From: Shewanella donghaensis
GTDB taxonomy: Bacteria; Pseudomonadota; Gammaproteobacteria; Enterobacterales; Shewanellaceae
Reading direction: 5' to 3'
Assembly: GCF_007567505.1 (NCBI RefSeq)
Contig: NZ_CP041783.1
Location: 1,798,001-1,862,000 of the forward strand
DNA length: 64,000 nt
The notes beneath the pieces were generated by a model. The model had not been told where the DNA came from, ran no database searches, and worked only from the letters and a program-made list of their open reading frames with translations. Position 1 is the stretch's first letter; the number at the start of each line of letters is the position of its first letter. The position numbers were made by a program, and so were the translations under genes. This document shows positions 8,795-19,032 of the stretch, one piece after another.

Positions 8795-10585
8795 TTAATC
8801 ATTGAGTCTTAAAACAGCTAAGAACGCTTCTTGAGGTACTTCAACGTTACCTACTTGCTTCATGCGTTTCTTACCTTCTTTCTGTTTATTCAGTAGCTTT
8901 TTCTTACGCGATACATCGCCACCATAACACTTAGCTGTTACGTCTTTACGCATTGCTTTAATGTTAGAACGGGCAATAATCTGACTACCTACCGCAGCTT
9001 GGATTGCGATATCAAACATTTGTCTAGGAATTAGTTCTTTCATCTTGTCGACTAACGCTAAACCACGATGACGAATGTTTGAGCGATGAATAACCATTGC
9101 TAATGCATCAACTCTATCGCCATTAATCATGATATCTAAACGAACCATGTCCGCTTCTTCAAAACGACTGAAGTTATACTCTAATGATGCATAACCACGA
9201 CTGGTTGATTTTAATCTATCAAAGAAGTCCATCACAACTTCAGCCATTGGTAAATCATAAGTCACTGATACCTGGTTGCCGTGATAAACCAAGTTAGTTT
9301 GTACTCCGCGTTTTTCAACACATAAAGTAATAACATTACCTAAGTATTCTTTCGGCACTAACATGTTAGCTTCTACAATCGGCTCACGAATAAGCTCAAT
9401 ATTATTGATTGCAGGCAAATCAGAGGGGTTGTCAACATACACCACTTCACCGTTGTTCATTTTAACTTCATAAACAACCGTTGGCGCAGTGGTAATCAAA
9501 TCAAGATTGTATTCACGCTCAAGACGCTCTTGAATGATTTCCATGTGCAGTAGACCAAGGTAACCAATACGGAAACCAAAACCTAATGCAGAAGACGACT
9601 CAGGCTCAAAGAATAATGACGCATCATTTAAGCTCAGTTTGTTCAATGCATCACGGAAACTTTCAAACTCATCAGTTGAAATTGGGAATACACCAGCATA
9701 TACCTGAGGTGTCACCTTTTTAAAACCAGGTAAAGGAGCTTCTGCACCATGTTTAGCATGGGTTAACGTATCACCTACTGGTGCGCCGTGAATTTCTTTA
9801 ATGCCAGAAATCACAAAACCAACTTCACCCGCTTTTAACTCTGCAGTATCTGTTTGTTTAGGCGTGAAAATACCAACACGGTCAGCATTATAGTTTTGAC
9901 CTGTCGACATTACTTTAAACTTGTCACCTTTTTTCAAGATGCCATGTTTAATACGGACAAGTGAAACAACGCCAAGGTAGCTATCGAACCAAGAATCGAT
10001 AATAAGTGCTTGAAGCGGTGCATCAAGATCACCTTCTGGTGGAGGGATATCTGAAACGATAACCTCTAATACATCTTCAATACCAATACCTGTTTTCGCT
10101 GAGCAACGCACAGCTTCCATAGCGTCGATACCAACAATATCTTCTATTTCAGCAGCAACGCGATCAGGATCGGCTTGTGGTAAATCGATTTTATTTAAAA
10201 TCGGTACCACATCAAGTTCCATTTCTAATGCTGTGTAACAGTTAGCGAGTGTTTGTGCTTCAACGCCTTGACCGGCATCAACAACTAACAATGCGCCTTC
10301 ACACGCAGCTAAAGAACGTGATACTTCGTAAGAGAAGTCAACGTGACCAGGTGTGTCAATAAAGTTAAGTTGATAAGTTTCACCATCTTTAGCTTTGTAA
10401 TCGAGTGTGACACTCTGCGCTTTAATGGTAATACCACGTTCGCGCTCAATATCCATTGAGTCGAGAACTTGAACGTCCATTTCACGGTCTGATAAACCAC
10501 CACAAAATTGGATAAGGCGATCAGACAATGTTGATTTGCCATGGTCGATATGGGCAATAATTGAGAAGTTTCTAATGTGTTTCAT
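8795..10585 (-). CDS. lepA: Elongation factor 4 (LepA)
   Basis: LepA is a ribosome-associated GTPase related to EF-G, implicated in back-translocation and 30S biogenesis. The protein starts [20 protein letters not shown], with the P-loop at residues 12-19, then [10 protein letters not shown] and DTPGHVDF, and a C-terminal LepA domain ([29 protein letters not shown]). An open frame extends 36 codons upstream, but those residues have no family counterpart. The ATG at 10583-10585 gives 596 residues, near E. coli LepA (599). Confidence 0.96.
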   Translation of the reverse strand: MKHIRNFSIIAHIDHGKSTLSDRLIQFCGGLSDREMDVQVLDSMDIERERGITIKAQSVTLDYKAKDGETYQLNFIDTPGHVDFSYEVSRSLAACEGALLVVDAGQGVEAQTLANCYTALEMELDVVPILNKIDLPQADPDRVAAEIEDIVGIDAMEAVRCSAKTGIGIEDVLEVIVSDIPPPEGDLDAPLQALIIDSWFDSYLGVVSLVRIKHGILKKGDKFKVMSTGQNYNADRVGIFTPKQTDTAELKAGEVGFVISGIKEIHGAPVGDTLTHAKHGAEAPLPGFKKVTPQVYAGVFPISTDEFESFRDALNKLSLNDASLFFEPESSSALGFGFRIGYLGLLHMEIIQERLEREYNLDLITTAPTVVYEVKMNNGEVVYVDNPSDLPAINNIELIREPIVEANMLVPKEYLGNVITLCVEKRGVQTNLVYHGNQVSVTYDLPMAEVVMDFFDRLKSTSRGYASLEYNFSRFEEADMVRLDIMINGDRVDALAMVIHRSNIRHRGLALVDKMKELIPRQMFDIAIQAAVGSQIIARSNIKAMRKDVTAKCYGGDVSRKKKLLNKQKEGKKRMKQVGNVEVPQEAFLAVLRLND

Positions 10586-10725
10586 GAGGGCGAAATGACT
10601 ACTACTAATATGGTGGATATAATGAGAAGAATTGTACCTGATAAAGGGGTTAATACCAATCAGAATCAATAACCGAACAGAAAACAGTAACAACTTCTGT
10701 GATTATTCCATCAAAATCGATACAT

Positions 10726-11250
10726 TTAGGCGCGCTTGAGACTGATCCCTTGGCCTAAATATGCCGTTATCACGGGCGTCGAGGCTTTTTCAAGTGCTAC
10801 AGCTTTTTTCTTAGCGACTTTCCAAGCTAAATAACTGCCAATCGCAGCAAACACAATAGCGGAATAATCAGGATTGATATTAACGCTGCCACCGAGAGTT
10901 TGTCCGATTAAAGCGCCAGTAAACAAGCCGATTAAAGGAGTGATATAAATCAGCATCGCTGCCTTTACAATCACGCTTTCAGGTAAAGCCAGTTTGAGTA
11001 AATCACCCACTTCACAAGCTTGTTCACTTAATATTGAGAATTGTTGCTTCTTGATAGAGAATGCTTTTGCCACTGATGATGTACCGCAATTATCACTGCT
11101 GGCACAATGATTACAGGCACTTTTAAGTTCCATCTCCACAGTAACCCAACCCGAATCATAAGCAGTTACTGTTGCAACCTCCTCCAACATAGATTGTGTT
11201 AATGCTGGAGTCGGTTCGGGTGGGTTAGTTTGGAACGATTCTTTTTTCAT
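10726..11250 (-). CDS. rseC: RseC/MucC family protein
   Basis: RseC is an inner-membrane protein encoded at the end of the rpoE operon. It is linked to SoxR reduction and sigma-E control. The sequence has an N-terminal cysteine cluster (ACNHCASSDNCG), then two membrane segments (about residues 93-112 and 126-145). E. coli RseC aligns from the internal Met at residue 21. I keep the upstream ATG because a GAG precedes it and nothing precedes the internal one. Last gene of rpoE-rseA-rseB-rseC. Confidence 0.88.
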   Translation of the reverse strand: MKKESFQTNPPEPTPALTQSMLEEVATVTAYDSGWVTVEMELKSACNHCASSDNCGTSSVAKAFSIKKQQFSILSEQACEVGDLLKLALPESVIVKAAMLIYITPLIGLFTGALIGQTLGGSVNINPDYSAIVFAAIGSYLAWKVAKKKAVALEKASTPVITAYLGQGISLKRA

Positions 11251-11318
11251 CGAGGCTCTTTATTCACCGAAATAACTTATTATGACTTACTTAAGTACAA
11301 TCATAGTTTAGCACGTTA

Positions 11319-12251
11319 TTATTTTAGAACGAGGCTCTTGGCAATACGGTTCAGCGTGTCGGAAGGTACCTTACCCACAGCAACAACTTCAACATTACCC
11401 ACTTGTTCAACGACCATGGAAAGGCCATTTCTAGTGATTAACTCATCAGGCATTGGGCTATCACCCATTCGAGCCACATAGACTGAAATATTCACAAGCC
11501 CATCTGTTAGCGCAATATATTCAACCGATTCATCACTCCCCAGAAGGCGATGATGATCTTTAACAACCAAATGAAAACCTGCGGGTAACCAATTAAACTG
11601 CCAATTCTGACCTTCTATTCGTTCTGCAGGGTTCATCACCGGTGGTAATTCTTGCTTTTCAGCCTCTACAAGAATGCTTGCTGGTTCATTTAGCTCTAAT
11701 AGCTCAATAACCATCATTTGTTCAAGTAGCTGTTTATCTTGATTAATCATGTCGTAACGCAAAGGTAAACGCGTTTCCATATCAACCCAAACTTGCGACA
11801 TAAAACGGTGTTCATCAACAGGAATAATACGGATCATTTGCCCTGGACGCCCTGCAATACGGCTACGGCCACCTAAAACAAATTGATAACCTTGTTCTAA
11901 TTCACTGATATCACCAGCAAAAATACTTGGCCACATACCTTGGATGCGAGGAGCATTAATACTGTATGCAGGTTGGTCATGCTCGATAAAGGTGACTGTA
12001 TTGGCAACTCTAACGGCATTTTTAGGGGGACCATTGAGATATTCTAAGAATGCGACTTCTTTATCGTTTACTGTTCCATGTAAATAGACCAGCGGCCGAA
12101 TGTGATCGGCTTGAAGTTGAATGATAGAAGATTTGAATTGTTTGGTTTGTAACGCTTGGCTCATACTTTCAAGCCAAGCTTTAGCTGAGATTTCTTCTTC
12201 GGCAATACTAGGAAAAGCCAATACAGCAAGTGCTAACAGGATTAGACGCAA
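11319..12251 (-). CDS. rseB: Sigma-E regulatory protein RseB
   Basis: RseB is the periplasmic partner of anti-sigma factor RseA. It shields RseA from DegS and is thought to sense lipopolysaccharide or lipoprotein stress. A signal peptide covers residues 1-17 (cleavage near FPSIA/EEE). The two MucB/RseB domains follow, with LVYLHGTVNDKE, GGRSRIAGRPGQMIRI and, in the second domain, LPAGFHLVVKDHHRL. It starts 12 bases after rseA and precedes rseC. Confidence 0.93.
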   Translation of the reverse strand: MRLILLALAVLAFPSIAEEEISAKAWLESMSQALQTKQFKSSIIQLQADHIRPLVYLHGTVNDKEVAFLEYLNGPPKNAVRVANTVTFIEHDQPAYSINAPRIQGMWPSIFAGDISELEQGYQFVLGGRSRIAGRPGQMIRIIPVDEHRFMSQVWVDMETRLPLRYDMINQDKQLLEQMMVIELLELNEPASILVEAEKQELPPVMNPAERIEGQNWQFNWLPAGFHLVVKDHHRLLGSDESVEYIALTDGLVNISVYVARMGDSPMPDELITRNGLSMVVEQVGNVEVVAVGKVPSDTLNRIAKSLVLK

Positions 12252-12263
12252 GCTAACTCCGAA

Positions 12264-12878
12264 TTAATGATTAATAACGTTTTGTTCAGTTTCGCTATTG
12301 TTATCCACAACGACACCTGAATTCAACCTTTGTTGTAGCATATGATCTTGGATATATGAATTAATGCGGCGACGTTGTTCAACCACATTGTCAGAACTCT
12401 TGCTTGATTGACTCTGAACAGCGCCCGTTTGTAAGCTAACAGGTGAAGCAGAACCAATTAATGGGCGAGTGTTCAATACGGGTAATGGCGACTCAGTATT
12501 TTGATCTTGACCATAGTTTTGCACACCAACAATAGCGACCATAGCGACGGTGGCAGCTATTGCATACTGACCGAATTGCTTAAAGAATGGCACGACATTG
12601 TCTTTCTTAGTCTCTGTAACCGTTTCAGTATCGTGCACTGAATGTGTTTGAGTCTGAGGAGCCATAATTGCAGGTTCTAATTCAATTGCCGCTGCAATAT
12701 TAGCAGAAAGATCCAAATCAATTGTCTGTGGTAATTCGCCGCGCATAGCGTCACCTATCATATGATAGTTCTGCCATGTACTATGCGACTCTTCGTCTGC
12801 CGATAGTTCCGCTAATGTTTTCGCATCAACTTCACCGTCAACTGCTGATGAAACCCATTCTTGACCTGATTTAAGCAT
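12264..12878 (-). CDS. rseA: Anti-sigma-E factor RseA
   Basis: RseA is a single-pass inner-membrane protein that holds RpoE inactive until DegS and RseP cleave it. The N-terminal cytoplasmic domain contains EWVSSAVDGEVDAKTLAEL and TWQNYHMIGDAMRGE, the RpoE-binding region. One membrane segment lies near residues 96-113 (QYAIAATVAMVAIVGV), and the periplasmic tail is rich in Gln, Ser and Asn. Position directly after rpoE supports the call. Confidence 0.93.
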   Translation of the reverse strand: MLKSGQEWVSSAVDGEVDAKTLAELSADEESHSTWQNYHMIGDAMRGELPQTIDLDLSANIAAAIELEPAIMAPQTQTHSVHDTETVTETKKDNVVPFFKQFGQYAIAATVAMVAIVGVQNYGQDQNTESPLPVLNTRPLIGSASPVSLQTGAVQSQSSKSSDNVVEQRRRINSYIQDHMLQQRLNSGVVVDNNSETEQNVINH

Positions 12879-12903
12879 TTATCACCTGTGTCAATTAAGA
12901 CTA

Positions 12904-13482
12904 TTACTGTTCCAGCAAAGGCTGAAGTTTTTTATCGATTGATTCCCGTGCGCGGAAGATGCGAGATCTCACCGTACCAACAGGACAATCCATGATGTTA
13001 GCAATATCTTCGTAACTCATACCATCGAGTTCACGTAGCGATATTGCCACTTTCAATTCTTCTGGCAACGATTCTAACGTTTCAAAAATCACGCGATTAA
13101 TTTCTTCTGATAACACCAAGCGTTCTGGTGAAGCAAATTCTTTTAATGCATCGCTGCCTTCATAGTATTCAGCTTCTTCTGCATCAACACTGTTTGCCGG
13201 TGTTTTTCTGCTTTGAGAAACTAAATGATTTTTTGCAGTGTTTACTGCAATTCGGTAAAGCCAAGTATAAAAAGCACTTTCACCACGAAAGTTTGGTAAT
13301 GCACGATAAGCTTTAATAAACGCTTCTTGTGCAACATCTGCTATATCCGCTTGATTTCGTATGTAACGTGAAATCAAACTCATTACCTTGTTTTGGTATT
13401 TTTGGACTAACAAATTAAATGCGTTTTTATCACCGCGCTGTACACGTTCAACTAACTGTTGATCACTTATTTGTCCACTCAT
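12904..13482 (-). CDS. rpoE: RNA polymerase sigma-E factor
   Basis: RpoE is the extracytoplasmic-function sigma factor for envelope stress. Region 2 reads FIKAYRALPNFRGESAFYTWLYRIAVNTAKNHL in pieces along residues 50-85. Region 4 contains LPEELKVAISLRELDG and PVGTVRSRIFRARE. The 192-residue length matches E. coli (191). It heads the rpoE-rseABC operon. An AGGAG lies about 12 bases before the ATG, and a sigma-E-type promoter stands 66 bases upstream, implying autoregulation. Divergent from nadB. Confidence 0.97.
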   Translation of the reverse strand: MSGQISDQQLVERVQRGDKNAFNLLVQKYQNKVMSLISRYIRNQADIADVAQEAFIKAYRALPNFRGESAFYTWLYRIAVNTAKNHLVSQSRKTPANSVDAEEAEYYEGSDALKEFASPERLVLSEEINRVIFETLESLPEELKVAISLRELDGMSYEDIANIMDCPVGTVRSRIFRARESIDKKLQPLLEQ

Positions 13483-13548
13483 CCGAGCCGACTACTCCTA
13501 AATCTATAATACTGATTTCTCAGTCGCTCGAATCATATTCACAATAAA

Positions 13549-13576
13549 GTAGACTCGTGTGCTTTGAAAAAGTTCG
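13549..13576 (-). promoter_or_regulatory. Predicted sigma-E promoter of the rpoE-rseABC operon
   Basis: On the minus strand the -35 element CGAACTT is followed by exactly 16 bases and the -10 element TCTAC. The known E. coli rpoE promoter has GGAACTT, 16 bases and TCTAA, so one base differs in each element. The spacer A content is also similar. The -10 ends 66 bases before the rpoE start codon. Confidence 0.7.
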
Positions 13577-13706
13577 ATATTGAATGAAAAAAAATTAATT
13601 TATTTAAAAAATTAGCGATATCTTCGTTAAATAGTAATGTCTGAGTACCCAAAAAAGCGTATTTGTTTTACCATGAAGGAACATATTAAGTACCCCATGA
13701 TACCTT

Positions 13707-15317
13707 ATGAAACAAGCAGTTGAACACCAGTCTGACATTTTGGTTATAGGTAGCGGTGCAGCAGGGTTAACACTTGCATTGCATCTAGCTGAAAAGGCAC
13801 AAGTTATTCTCCTTTCTAAGGGCCCTCTTGCTGAAGGCTCGACTTATTATGCCCAAGGTGGAATAGCATCCGTTTTCGACGAGTCGGATACTATTGAATC
13901 ACATGTGAGTGATACTTTGATTGCAGGCGCTGGCCTTTGCGATAAAGAAGTCGTCACTTATACCGCCGAAAATGCTAAAAAGTCGATGCAATGGCTTATT
14001 CAATGTGGCGTTGCATTTGATAAAGAAGAAACTGACGGTGATCAAAGTTCTGCCCCATATCATTTAACCCGTGAAGGTGGTCATAGCCACAGGCGCATAT
14101 TGCATTCAGCTGACGCAACAGGAAAAGCAGTTCAAACGACTTTGCAAGACCAAGCAATGGCTCACCCAAATATTAAAGTCCTTGAACGCTATAATGCTAT
14201 CGACCTAATCACTACACGTAAGTTAAATCGTGTCGGTAATCGTGTTGTTGGTGCTTATGTCTGGAATCGTGATGCTGAACATGTTGAAACAATAACAGCT
14301 AAGTTTGTTGCCATTGCAACCGGTGGTAGCTCAAAGGTTTATCAATATACTTCAAATCCCGATATTGCTAGCGGTGATGGCATAGCGATGGCCTGGCGTG
14401 CCGGTTGTCGCGTAGCCAATATGGAATTTAATCAATTTCATCCAACCTGTTTGTATCACGCTGATGCTAGAAACTATCTACTAACCGAAGCATTACGCGG
14501 TGAAGGGGCTTATTTAAAGCGCCCTGATGGAACTCGTTTTATGCCAGAGTTTGATGAACGTGCTGAACTGGCCCCTAGGGATATTGTTGCCAGAGCTATC
14601 GATTATGAAATGAAGCGTTTAGGCGCTGATTGTTTATATCTTGATATCAGCCATAAACCTGCAGATTTTGTCATTAAGCATTTTCCAACAATCTATAGCC
14701 GCTGCTTAGAATTTGGCATTGATATCACTACAGATCCTATTCCTGTGGTTCCAGCGGCCCATTACACCTGTGGTGGCGTAATGACAGACTTGCATGGTCA
14801 AACCGATATCAATGGCCTTTATGCTATTGGTGAGGTTGCCTATACCGGGTTGCATGGCGCCAATAGATTAGCCAGTAACTCCCTATTAGAGTGCTTAGTC
14901 TTTGCTCGAGCTGCAGCGCAAGATATTGAAAGTTTACTTAAGAAAATTCCAACACCAGGTCCAGTACCGCATTGGGATGAAAGTATGGTAACCAATTCAG
15001 ATGAAGAAGTGGTTATTGCCCACAACTGGCATGAACTCAGATTATTCATGTGGGATTACGTTGGTATTGTGCGAACTGACAAACGTTTAGAACGTGCACT
15101 TAGACGTTGTGCAATGTTACAACAAGAAATTCAAGAATATTATAGTAACTTCCGCGTCAGTAATAACTTGCTGGAATTAAGAAATCTGGTTCAAGTTGCT
15201 GAATTAATTATCCGCTGCGCTATGGAAAGAAAAGAGAGTCGTGGATTGCATTACAACGCGGATTACCCTGAACAAATAGATAATCCTCAACCTACTGTTT
15301 TGCAGCCAGAGAGATAA
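13707..15317 (+). CDS. nadB: L-aspartate oxidase
   Basis: NadB oxidises L-aspartate to iminoaspartate with FAD, the first step of de novo NAD synthesis; NadA then makes quinolinate. The dinucleotide fold [15 protein letters not shown] is at the N terminus, [13 protein letters not shown] and [12 protein letters not shown] follow, and the active-site stretch FHPTCLYH and [11 protein letters not shown] lies mid-protein. The C-terminal helical domain is complete. Length 536 is typical. It is divergent from rpoE, as in E. coli, and its stop lies one base from the ygfX stop on the other strand. Confidence 0.97.
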   Translation: MKQAVEHQSDILVIGSGAAGLTLALHLAEKAQVILLSKGPLAEGSTYYAQGGIASVFDESDTIESHVSDTLIAGAGLCDKEVVTYTAENAKKSMQWLIQCGVAFDKEETDGDQSSAPYHLTREGGHSHRRILHSADATGKAVQTTLQDQAMAHPNIKVLERYNAIDLITTRKLNRVGNRVVGAYVWNRDAEHVETITAKFVAIATGGSSKVYQYTSNPDIASGDGIAMAWRAGCRVANMEFNQFHPTCLYHADARNYLLTEALRGEGAYLKRPDGTRFMPEFDERAELAPRDIVARAIDYEMKRLGADCLYLDISHKPADFVIKHFPTIYSRCLEFGIDITTDPIPVVPAAHYTCGGVMTDLHGQTDINGLYAIGEVAYTGLHGANRLASNSLLECLVFARAAAQDIESLLKKIPTPGPVPHWDESMVTNSDEEVVIAHNWHELRLFMWDYVGIVRTDKRLERALRRCAMLQQEIQEYYSNFRVSNNLLELRNLVQVAELIIRCAMERKESRGLHYNADYPEQIDNPQPTVLQPER

Positions 15318-15318
15318 C

Positions 15319-15747
15319 TTAAGGTTTCTTTTGCCAAGATAAGAGTTGGCGGCACAGGTTTCGATAACTGCTGTCGTCAAACATATCACTCCAAACGATT
15401 AACAACTGCCTACTACGGCTTTCGCCCTTCTGAACTTCAATAAACATGGCTGCTGCAAATACCGTAACAATTGGGCTGCGCCAAAATTCAAAAGCATGAT
15501 TCTCAAGAATGCCAATAGATATCGACCCTTGGCCATTTTCATCAAGGTAAAATTGGCAGTGCCAGCTCTTAAGCGCGTAAAGGTGAATACTAAAGAAAGC
15601 GAGATTAGCGACAAATATTGAATAGAAAATAATTTGATAAAATAATGTGTGAATTTCTGGCCACAGAATATAGCCAGTCATGCAAATACTCACTAACACG
15701 ATATGTGAAAGGTATTGATTAAATGAAGCGCTCAAACTGAAGAGCAT
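15319..15747 (-). CDS. ygfX: YgfX/CptA-like membrane protein
   Basis: The 142-residue protein has two membrane segments near residues 14-52 and a soluble C-terminal part with WHCQFYLDENG and FWRSPIVTVFAAAMF. This layout and its position after sdhE match YgfX (CptA). YgfX was described as a toxin acting on MreB and FtsZ, with SdhE as its partner; that reading is disputed because SdhE is a flavinylation factor. No clear ribosome binding site precedes the ATG. The call rests mostly on context and layout. Confidence 0.7.
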   Translation of the reverse strand: MLFSLSASFNQYLSHIVLVSICMTGYILWPEIHTLFYQIIFYSIFVANLAFFSIHLYALKSWHCQFYLDENGQGSISIGILENHAFEFWRSPIVTVFAAAMFIEVQKGESRSRQLLIVWSDMFDDSSYRNLCRQLLSWQKKP

Positions 15748-15798
15748 CAGTTAAGCGCAACCATTATTTGCGTTTGCAAACAGGTATAAATGAACGAT

Positions 15799-16050
15799 TT
15801 ACGCTTGCGGACGACCACGAACCATAACAACCATTTCACGCATCTCCTCATTAGGACACACTTCATGTCCCATGAACCATGCAAATAACTCAGGATCTTC
15901 ACAGGCTAATAAATCAATAAAAGTTTGTTTATCCTTATCCGATAAAGCGGCATATTTTTCATTAACAAATGGCTGAAAAAGGACATCTAACTCAAGCATC
16001 CCTCTACGACAAGCCCAACGAACTCTAGCAATATTCATTAATTCCAATTT
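15799..16050 (-). CDS. sdhE: FAD assembly factor SdhE (YgfY/CptB)
   Basis: SdhE promotes covalent attachment of FAD to the succinate dehydrogenase and fumarate reductase flavoprotein subunits. The signature NIARVRWACRRGMLELDV holds the conserved RGxxE motif, and CEDPELFAWFMGH follows. A longer open frame reaches 16146 and would overlap nhaR. An AGGAG stands seven bases before a TTG at 16050, and the homologous region starts right after it. I therefore place the start at that TTG, giving 83 residues like E. coli SdhE (88). Confidence 0.88.
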   Translation of the reverse strand, partial: KLELMNIARVRWACRRGMLELDVLFQPFVNEKYAALSDKDKQTFIDLLACEDPELFAWFMGHEVCPNEEMREMVVMVRGRPQA

Positions 16051-16078
16051 ACTTCTCCTAACATCTTCTAAGGATACT

Positions 16079-17011
16079 TTATTGATGTTGTAAACTTCGA
16101 TGCTCAACATCTTGAACTTGCGGATCGACACCATCAAACAAATCATTAAAATCTGTTTCTAGTAAGCGTTGAACTGCCGGGTGTTGGATCATTCGTTCAG
16201 CAAACATAACATGATACTCTTCTTTAATATCAGTCGTTTCGCCAACTAAAACCATTCCTTGCGAGAGTATATCATGACGATAAATTGAGGGCGCAACAAA
16301 TATCCCTCGCTTGAAAAATCCAAATGCCTTCATCATGGCTGAGTCATCAAACTCACCTAAAATACTCACGTTAAGGTTTTTCTCAGCAAACCAGCGATGT
16401 AGTTGCTGACCCAAAGAAGTCCGCTTGCCAGGGATAAGTAGTTTTTCTTGCTCAAGACATGCAGGGAAATCCAGAGAAGGTTTTGAAGCCGCAAAGAAGC
16501 TGATACCACACTCCCCCAGCTTTTTTGAAAGAATCTCGGGATATTGTAAAGAAACACCAGCACAATCAGACAAAATCATATCTAGCTTATGCTCGCGTAA
16601 TCTAGCAATCAGGCTTTCATGGGTTGATTCATAGCAACTCAAATGCATCGAACCATCGCTTGGAATAACCGTCAATAAAACTCGGCTTGCAAGCGCTTTC
16701 GATAAAGCATCAGCGATACCCACTTCAAATAAAATGTTTTCATCTTTTTGATAGGACAGTAAATCAATCATTTCATAGCTGAGACTAAACATCTTATCAG
16801 CATAACGAAATACGATTTCACCGAGTTCGGTAGATTCTAAAGAGCGGCCGACACGTTTAAAAAGACTGCCATTAAGACGTTCTTCAAGTGCACGGATTTG
16901 ACCTGTGATAGTTTGCGGGGCTAAACATAAAGCATCGGCAGCTTTCGCTACCGATCCTTTCTTTTTGACCATCCAGAAATAATATAGATGGTTATAATTT
17001 AAATGTTGCAT
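16079..17011 (-). CDS. nhaR: LysR-family activator NhaR
   Basis: NhaR is a LysR regulator that activates nhaA in response to Na+ in E. coli. The N terminus reads NHLYYFWMVKKKGSVAKAADAL, then LAPQTITGQIRALEERL, a helix-turn-helix closely matching NhaR. The remaining 220 residues are the effector domain. It lies two genes downstream of nhaA on the same strand. The 310-residue length is typical. Confidence 0.88.
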   Translation of the reverse strand: MQHLNYNHLYYFWMVKKKGSVAKAADALCLAPQTITGQIRALEERLNGSLFKRVGRSLESTELGEIVFRYADKMFSLSYEMIDLLSYQKDENILFEVGIADALSKALASRVLLTVIPSDGSMHLSCYESTHESLIARLREHKLDMILSDCAGVSLQYPEILSKKLGECGISFFAASKPSLDFPACLEQEKLLIPGKRTSLGQQLHRWFAEKNLNVSILGEFDDSAMMKAFGFFKRGIFVAPSIYRHDILSQGMVLVGETTDIKEEYHVMFAERMIQHPAVQRLLETDFNDLFDGVDPQVQDVEHRSLQHQ

Positions 17012-17038
17012 TCATATAAGCCAGCTAAGAAAGTTGGC

Positions 17039-17425
17039 TTATTTTAGTCGCTGACAGTGCAACAAGCTATCGATAAATATCGATAATTCACTTAGATTAT
17101 TGACGTTTCTGTTGGCGGTTTGTTCTTGAATCGCTAGCACAATATCATCCTTATGAGGACTTCTGTCAGAACAAAAACTGCGGTTAGCTTCTTGGTAGCG
17201 TTTCCCTGCACGATATTTAAGTGCTCGAGACTCGTAACCACTATCTGCATCTAAACGACTTCCTGAGGTATCAGTGTGGTACATCAATGCCCCATCAACT
17301 ACGCCATCTAAATAGCTTTTACATTCACTAGACTCAACATTGTTTTGACACACATTGAATGATGTAGCTTGAGCAGGTAAAACAACTACCCCAATAGCAA
17401 AGGCTAACAACAGTTTTAATTTCAT
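17039..17425 (-). CDS. Small secreted protein with four cysteines (possibly Rap1a/Tai-like)
   Basis: The 128-residue product has a clear signal peptide (hydrophobic residues 5-18, cleavage after AQA at 20), so it is probably periplasmic. C26 and C35, spaced C-x8-C, are followed by SYLDGVVDGAL; C85 and C123 complete a likely pair of disulfides. The C-x8-C then YLxGVVD pattern resembles Rap1a/Tai-type immunity proteins. That is only a resemblance; no type VI effector is nearby. It lies 18 bases after nhaA and 27 bases before nhaR, so it is probably cotranscribed. Function unknown. Confidence 0.6.
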   Translation of the reverse strand: MKLKLLLAFAIGVVVLPAQATSFNVCQNNVESSECKSYLDGVVDGALMYHTDTSGSRLDADSGYESRALKYRAGKRYQEANRSFCSDRSPHKDDIVLAIQEQTANRNVNNLSELSIFIDSLLHCQRLK

Positions 17426-17443
17426 AATTATTGCTCCGATTTA

Positions 17444-18619
17444 CTAAGCTTTAGCTTCAGTTTTAGGAAGAACTTTATCTAACCAGAAATAACCAATAAC
17501 AGCAGCGAGTATGGATCCCATCAGAATACCCAATCTTGCATAATCACCTAACTCTGCTGGTGCACCTTCAAATGCAAGTGCTGAAATAAATACTGACATA
17601 GTGAAACCAATACCCGTCATGATGGCCACAGGAATGATTTGAGTCCAACCAATTCCTGGTGGTAATTCAGCAAGCTTCAATTTAACCGCTACATAACTAA
17701 ATAATAAAACACCAATTGGCTTACCAAGTAATAAACCTAGAATAATACCAATGGTTACTGGCTCTACAACAGAAGTAATACTCATACCTGATAATGATAA
17801 TCCTGCGTTTGCGAAGGCAAATATCGGTAAGATAAAGAATGTACTCCAAGGATGTAAACTATGCTCCAAATGCTCTGAAGGTGATGAGCCATCTTTAGCG
17901 CGTAACGGAATACAGAATGCAATAATGACACCTGCTAACGTTGCATGTACACCAGACTTAAGCACTGCAATCCATAGAATCACACCTAACAAACCATAAG
18001 GAATGAGTGAACCAACCCCTTTACGATTCAACGCCACCATCAACACAATAGATATTGCAGCGATGATCAAGCTCAACATTGATAAATCTGCACTGTAGAA
18101 CAATGCAATAATAACGATTACACCTAAGTCATCAATGATAGCAAGTGCGAGCAGGAATACTTTAAGTGCTACCGGTACACGACTGCCCAGTAACGCCATG
18201 ATCCCTAATGCAAAGGCAATGTCTGTCGCCGCAGGGATAGTCCAACCGACTTGAGTCACTGGGTCTGAGTAGTTAAACGCTAAATAAAATAGCGCTGGGA
18301 ATAGCATACCGCCGATAGCAGCAAAAGTAGGTAGTGAAGCTTTAGACACACTTGAAAGTGCACCTTCCAGTAGTTCACGCTTAACTTCTAAACCAATTAG
18401 TAGGAAGAATAACGCCATTAGGCCATCATTAATCCAATGTAATAATGATTTATCAATATCAAGTGAACCTACACGTACTTGAACTTCAGTATCAAGAAAG
18501 CCAGTGTATAAACCTGCTAACGGCGAGTTCGCCATTAACATCGCCAGCGCTACAGAGATCATCAAAATGATCCCCCCTGCTGACTCTTGACTTAAAAAGT
18601 TCTTAATTGCACGTTCCAT
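17444..18619 (-). CDS. nhaA: Na+/H+ antiporter NhaA
   Basis: NhaA exchanges two H+ for one Na+ or Li+ across the inner membrane and is the main alkaline-pH sodium exporter. The 391 residues hold about 12 membrane segments. The conserved [19 protein letters not shown] and [16 protein letters not shown] stretches carry the paired transport Asp residues, and [10 protein letters not shown] is also present. An open frame extends seven codons further upstream. I chose the ATG at 18619 because GGAG stands six bases before it and the protein then aligns with E. coli NhaA. Confidence 0.96.
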   Translation of the reverse strand: MERAIKNFLSQESAGGIILMISVALAMLMANSPLAGLYTGFLDTEVQVRVGSLDIDKSLLHWINDGLMALFFLLIGLEVKRELLEGALSSVSKASLPTFAAIGGMLFPALFYLAFNYSDPVTQVGWTIPAATDIAFALGIMALLGSRVPVALKVFLLALAIIDDLGVIVIIALFYSADLSMLSLIIAAISIVLMVALNRKGVGSLIPYGLLGVILWIAVLKSGVHATLAGVIIAFCIPLRAKDGSSPSEHLEHSLHPWSTFFILPIFAFANAGLSLSGMSITSVVEPVTIGIILGLLLGKPIGVLLFSYVAVKLKLAELPPGIGWTQIIPVAIMTGIGFTMSVFISALAFEGAPAELGDYARLGILMGSILAAVIGYFWLDKVLPKTEAKA

Positions 18620-19032
18620 AATTCTCTCCACATAAAACAATTACTTTGAGTCTATAGGATCTATTCAAACAATCATAATCGTTAGTTTCGCTCGTTTAGC
18701 TCGGTTTTTCCGAGGTATTCAGCAAGATAACGATAAGCTAATCACATTTAACAACAACTTCGTGACGTCCAACAATAAAAAATGTCAAAAATACGGTTTT
18801 TAAAAGGTATTTAAGTAATGTTATATATTTATGAAAATTAGCTAACTGGTTAAATGAACTACATATGACGGCTTAAACAAGTCATTCATTCACAATACTC
18901 TGCTCGATACTTAACTCAAGAAATATTACTTTGTTTTAACAAAAAACAATTTAAAGCATTAAATATAGTAAAAATCTTAAAATCGCAAAAAAACTATACG
19001 CTTAGAAGTCCATCTCTGAATATTGTTTAGGT

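Noticed and set aside
10586..10693. 36-codon N-terminal extension of lepA
   Set aside because: Residues have no counterpart in LepA and the internal ATG aligns exactly with known starts.
15319..16050. ygfX-sdhE as a genuine toxin-antitoxin pair
   Set aside because: SdhE is an established flavinylation factor and the toxin role of YgfX is disputed; I annotate them without a toxin-antitoxin label.
17039..17425. Type VI secretion immunity protein
   Set aside because: Only a weak cysteine-pattern resemblance and no effector or T6SS gene in the window.
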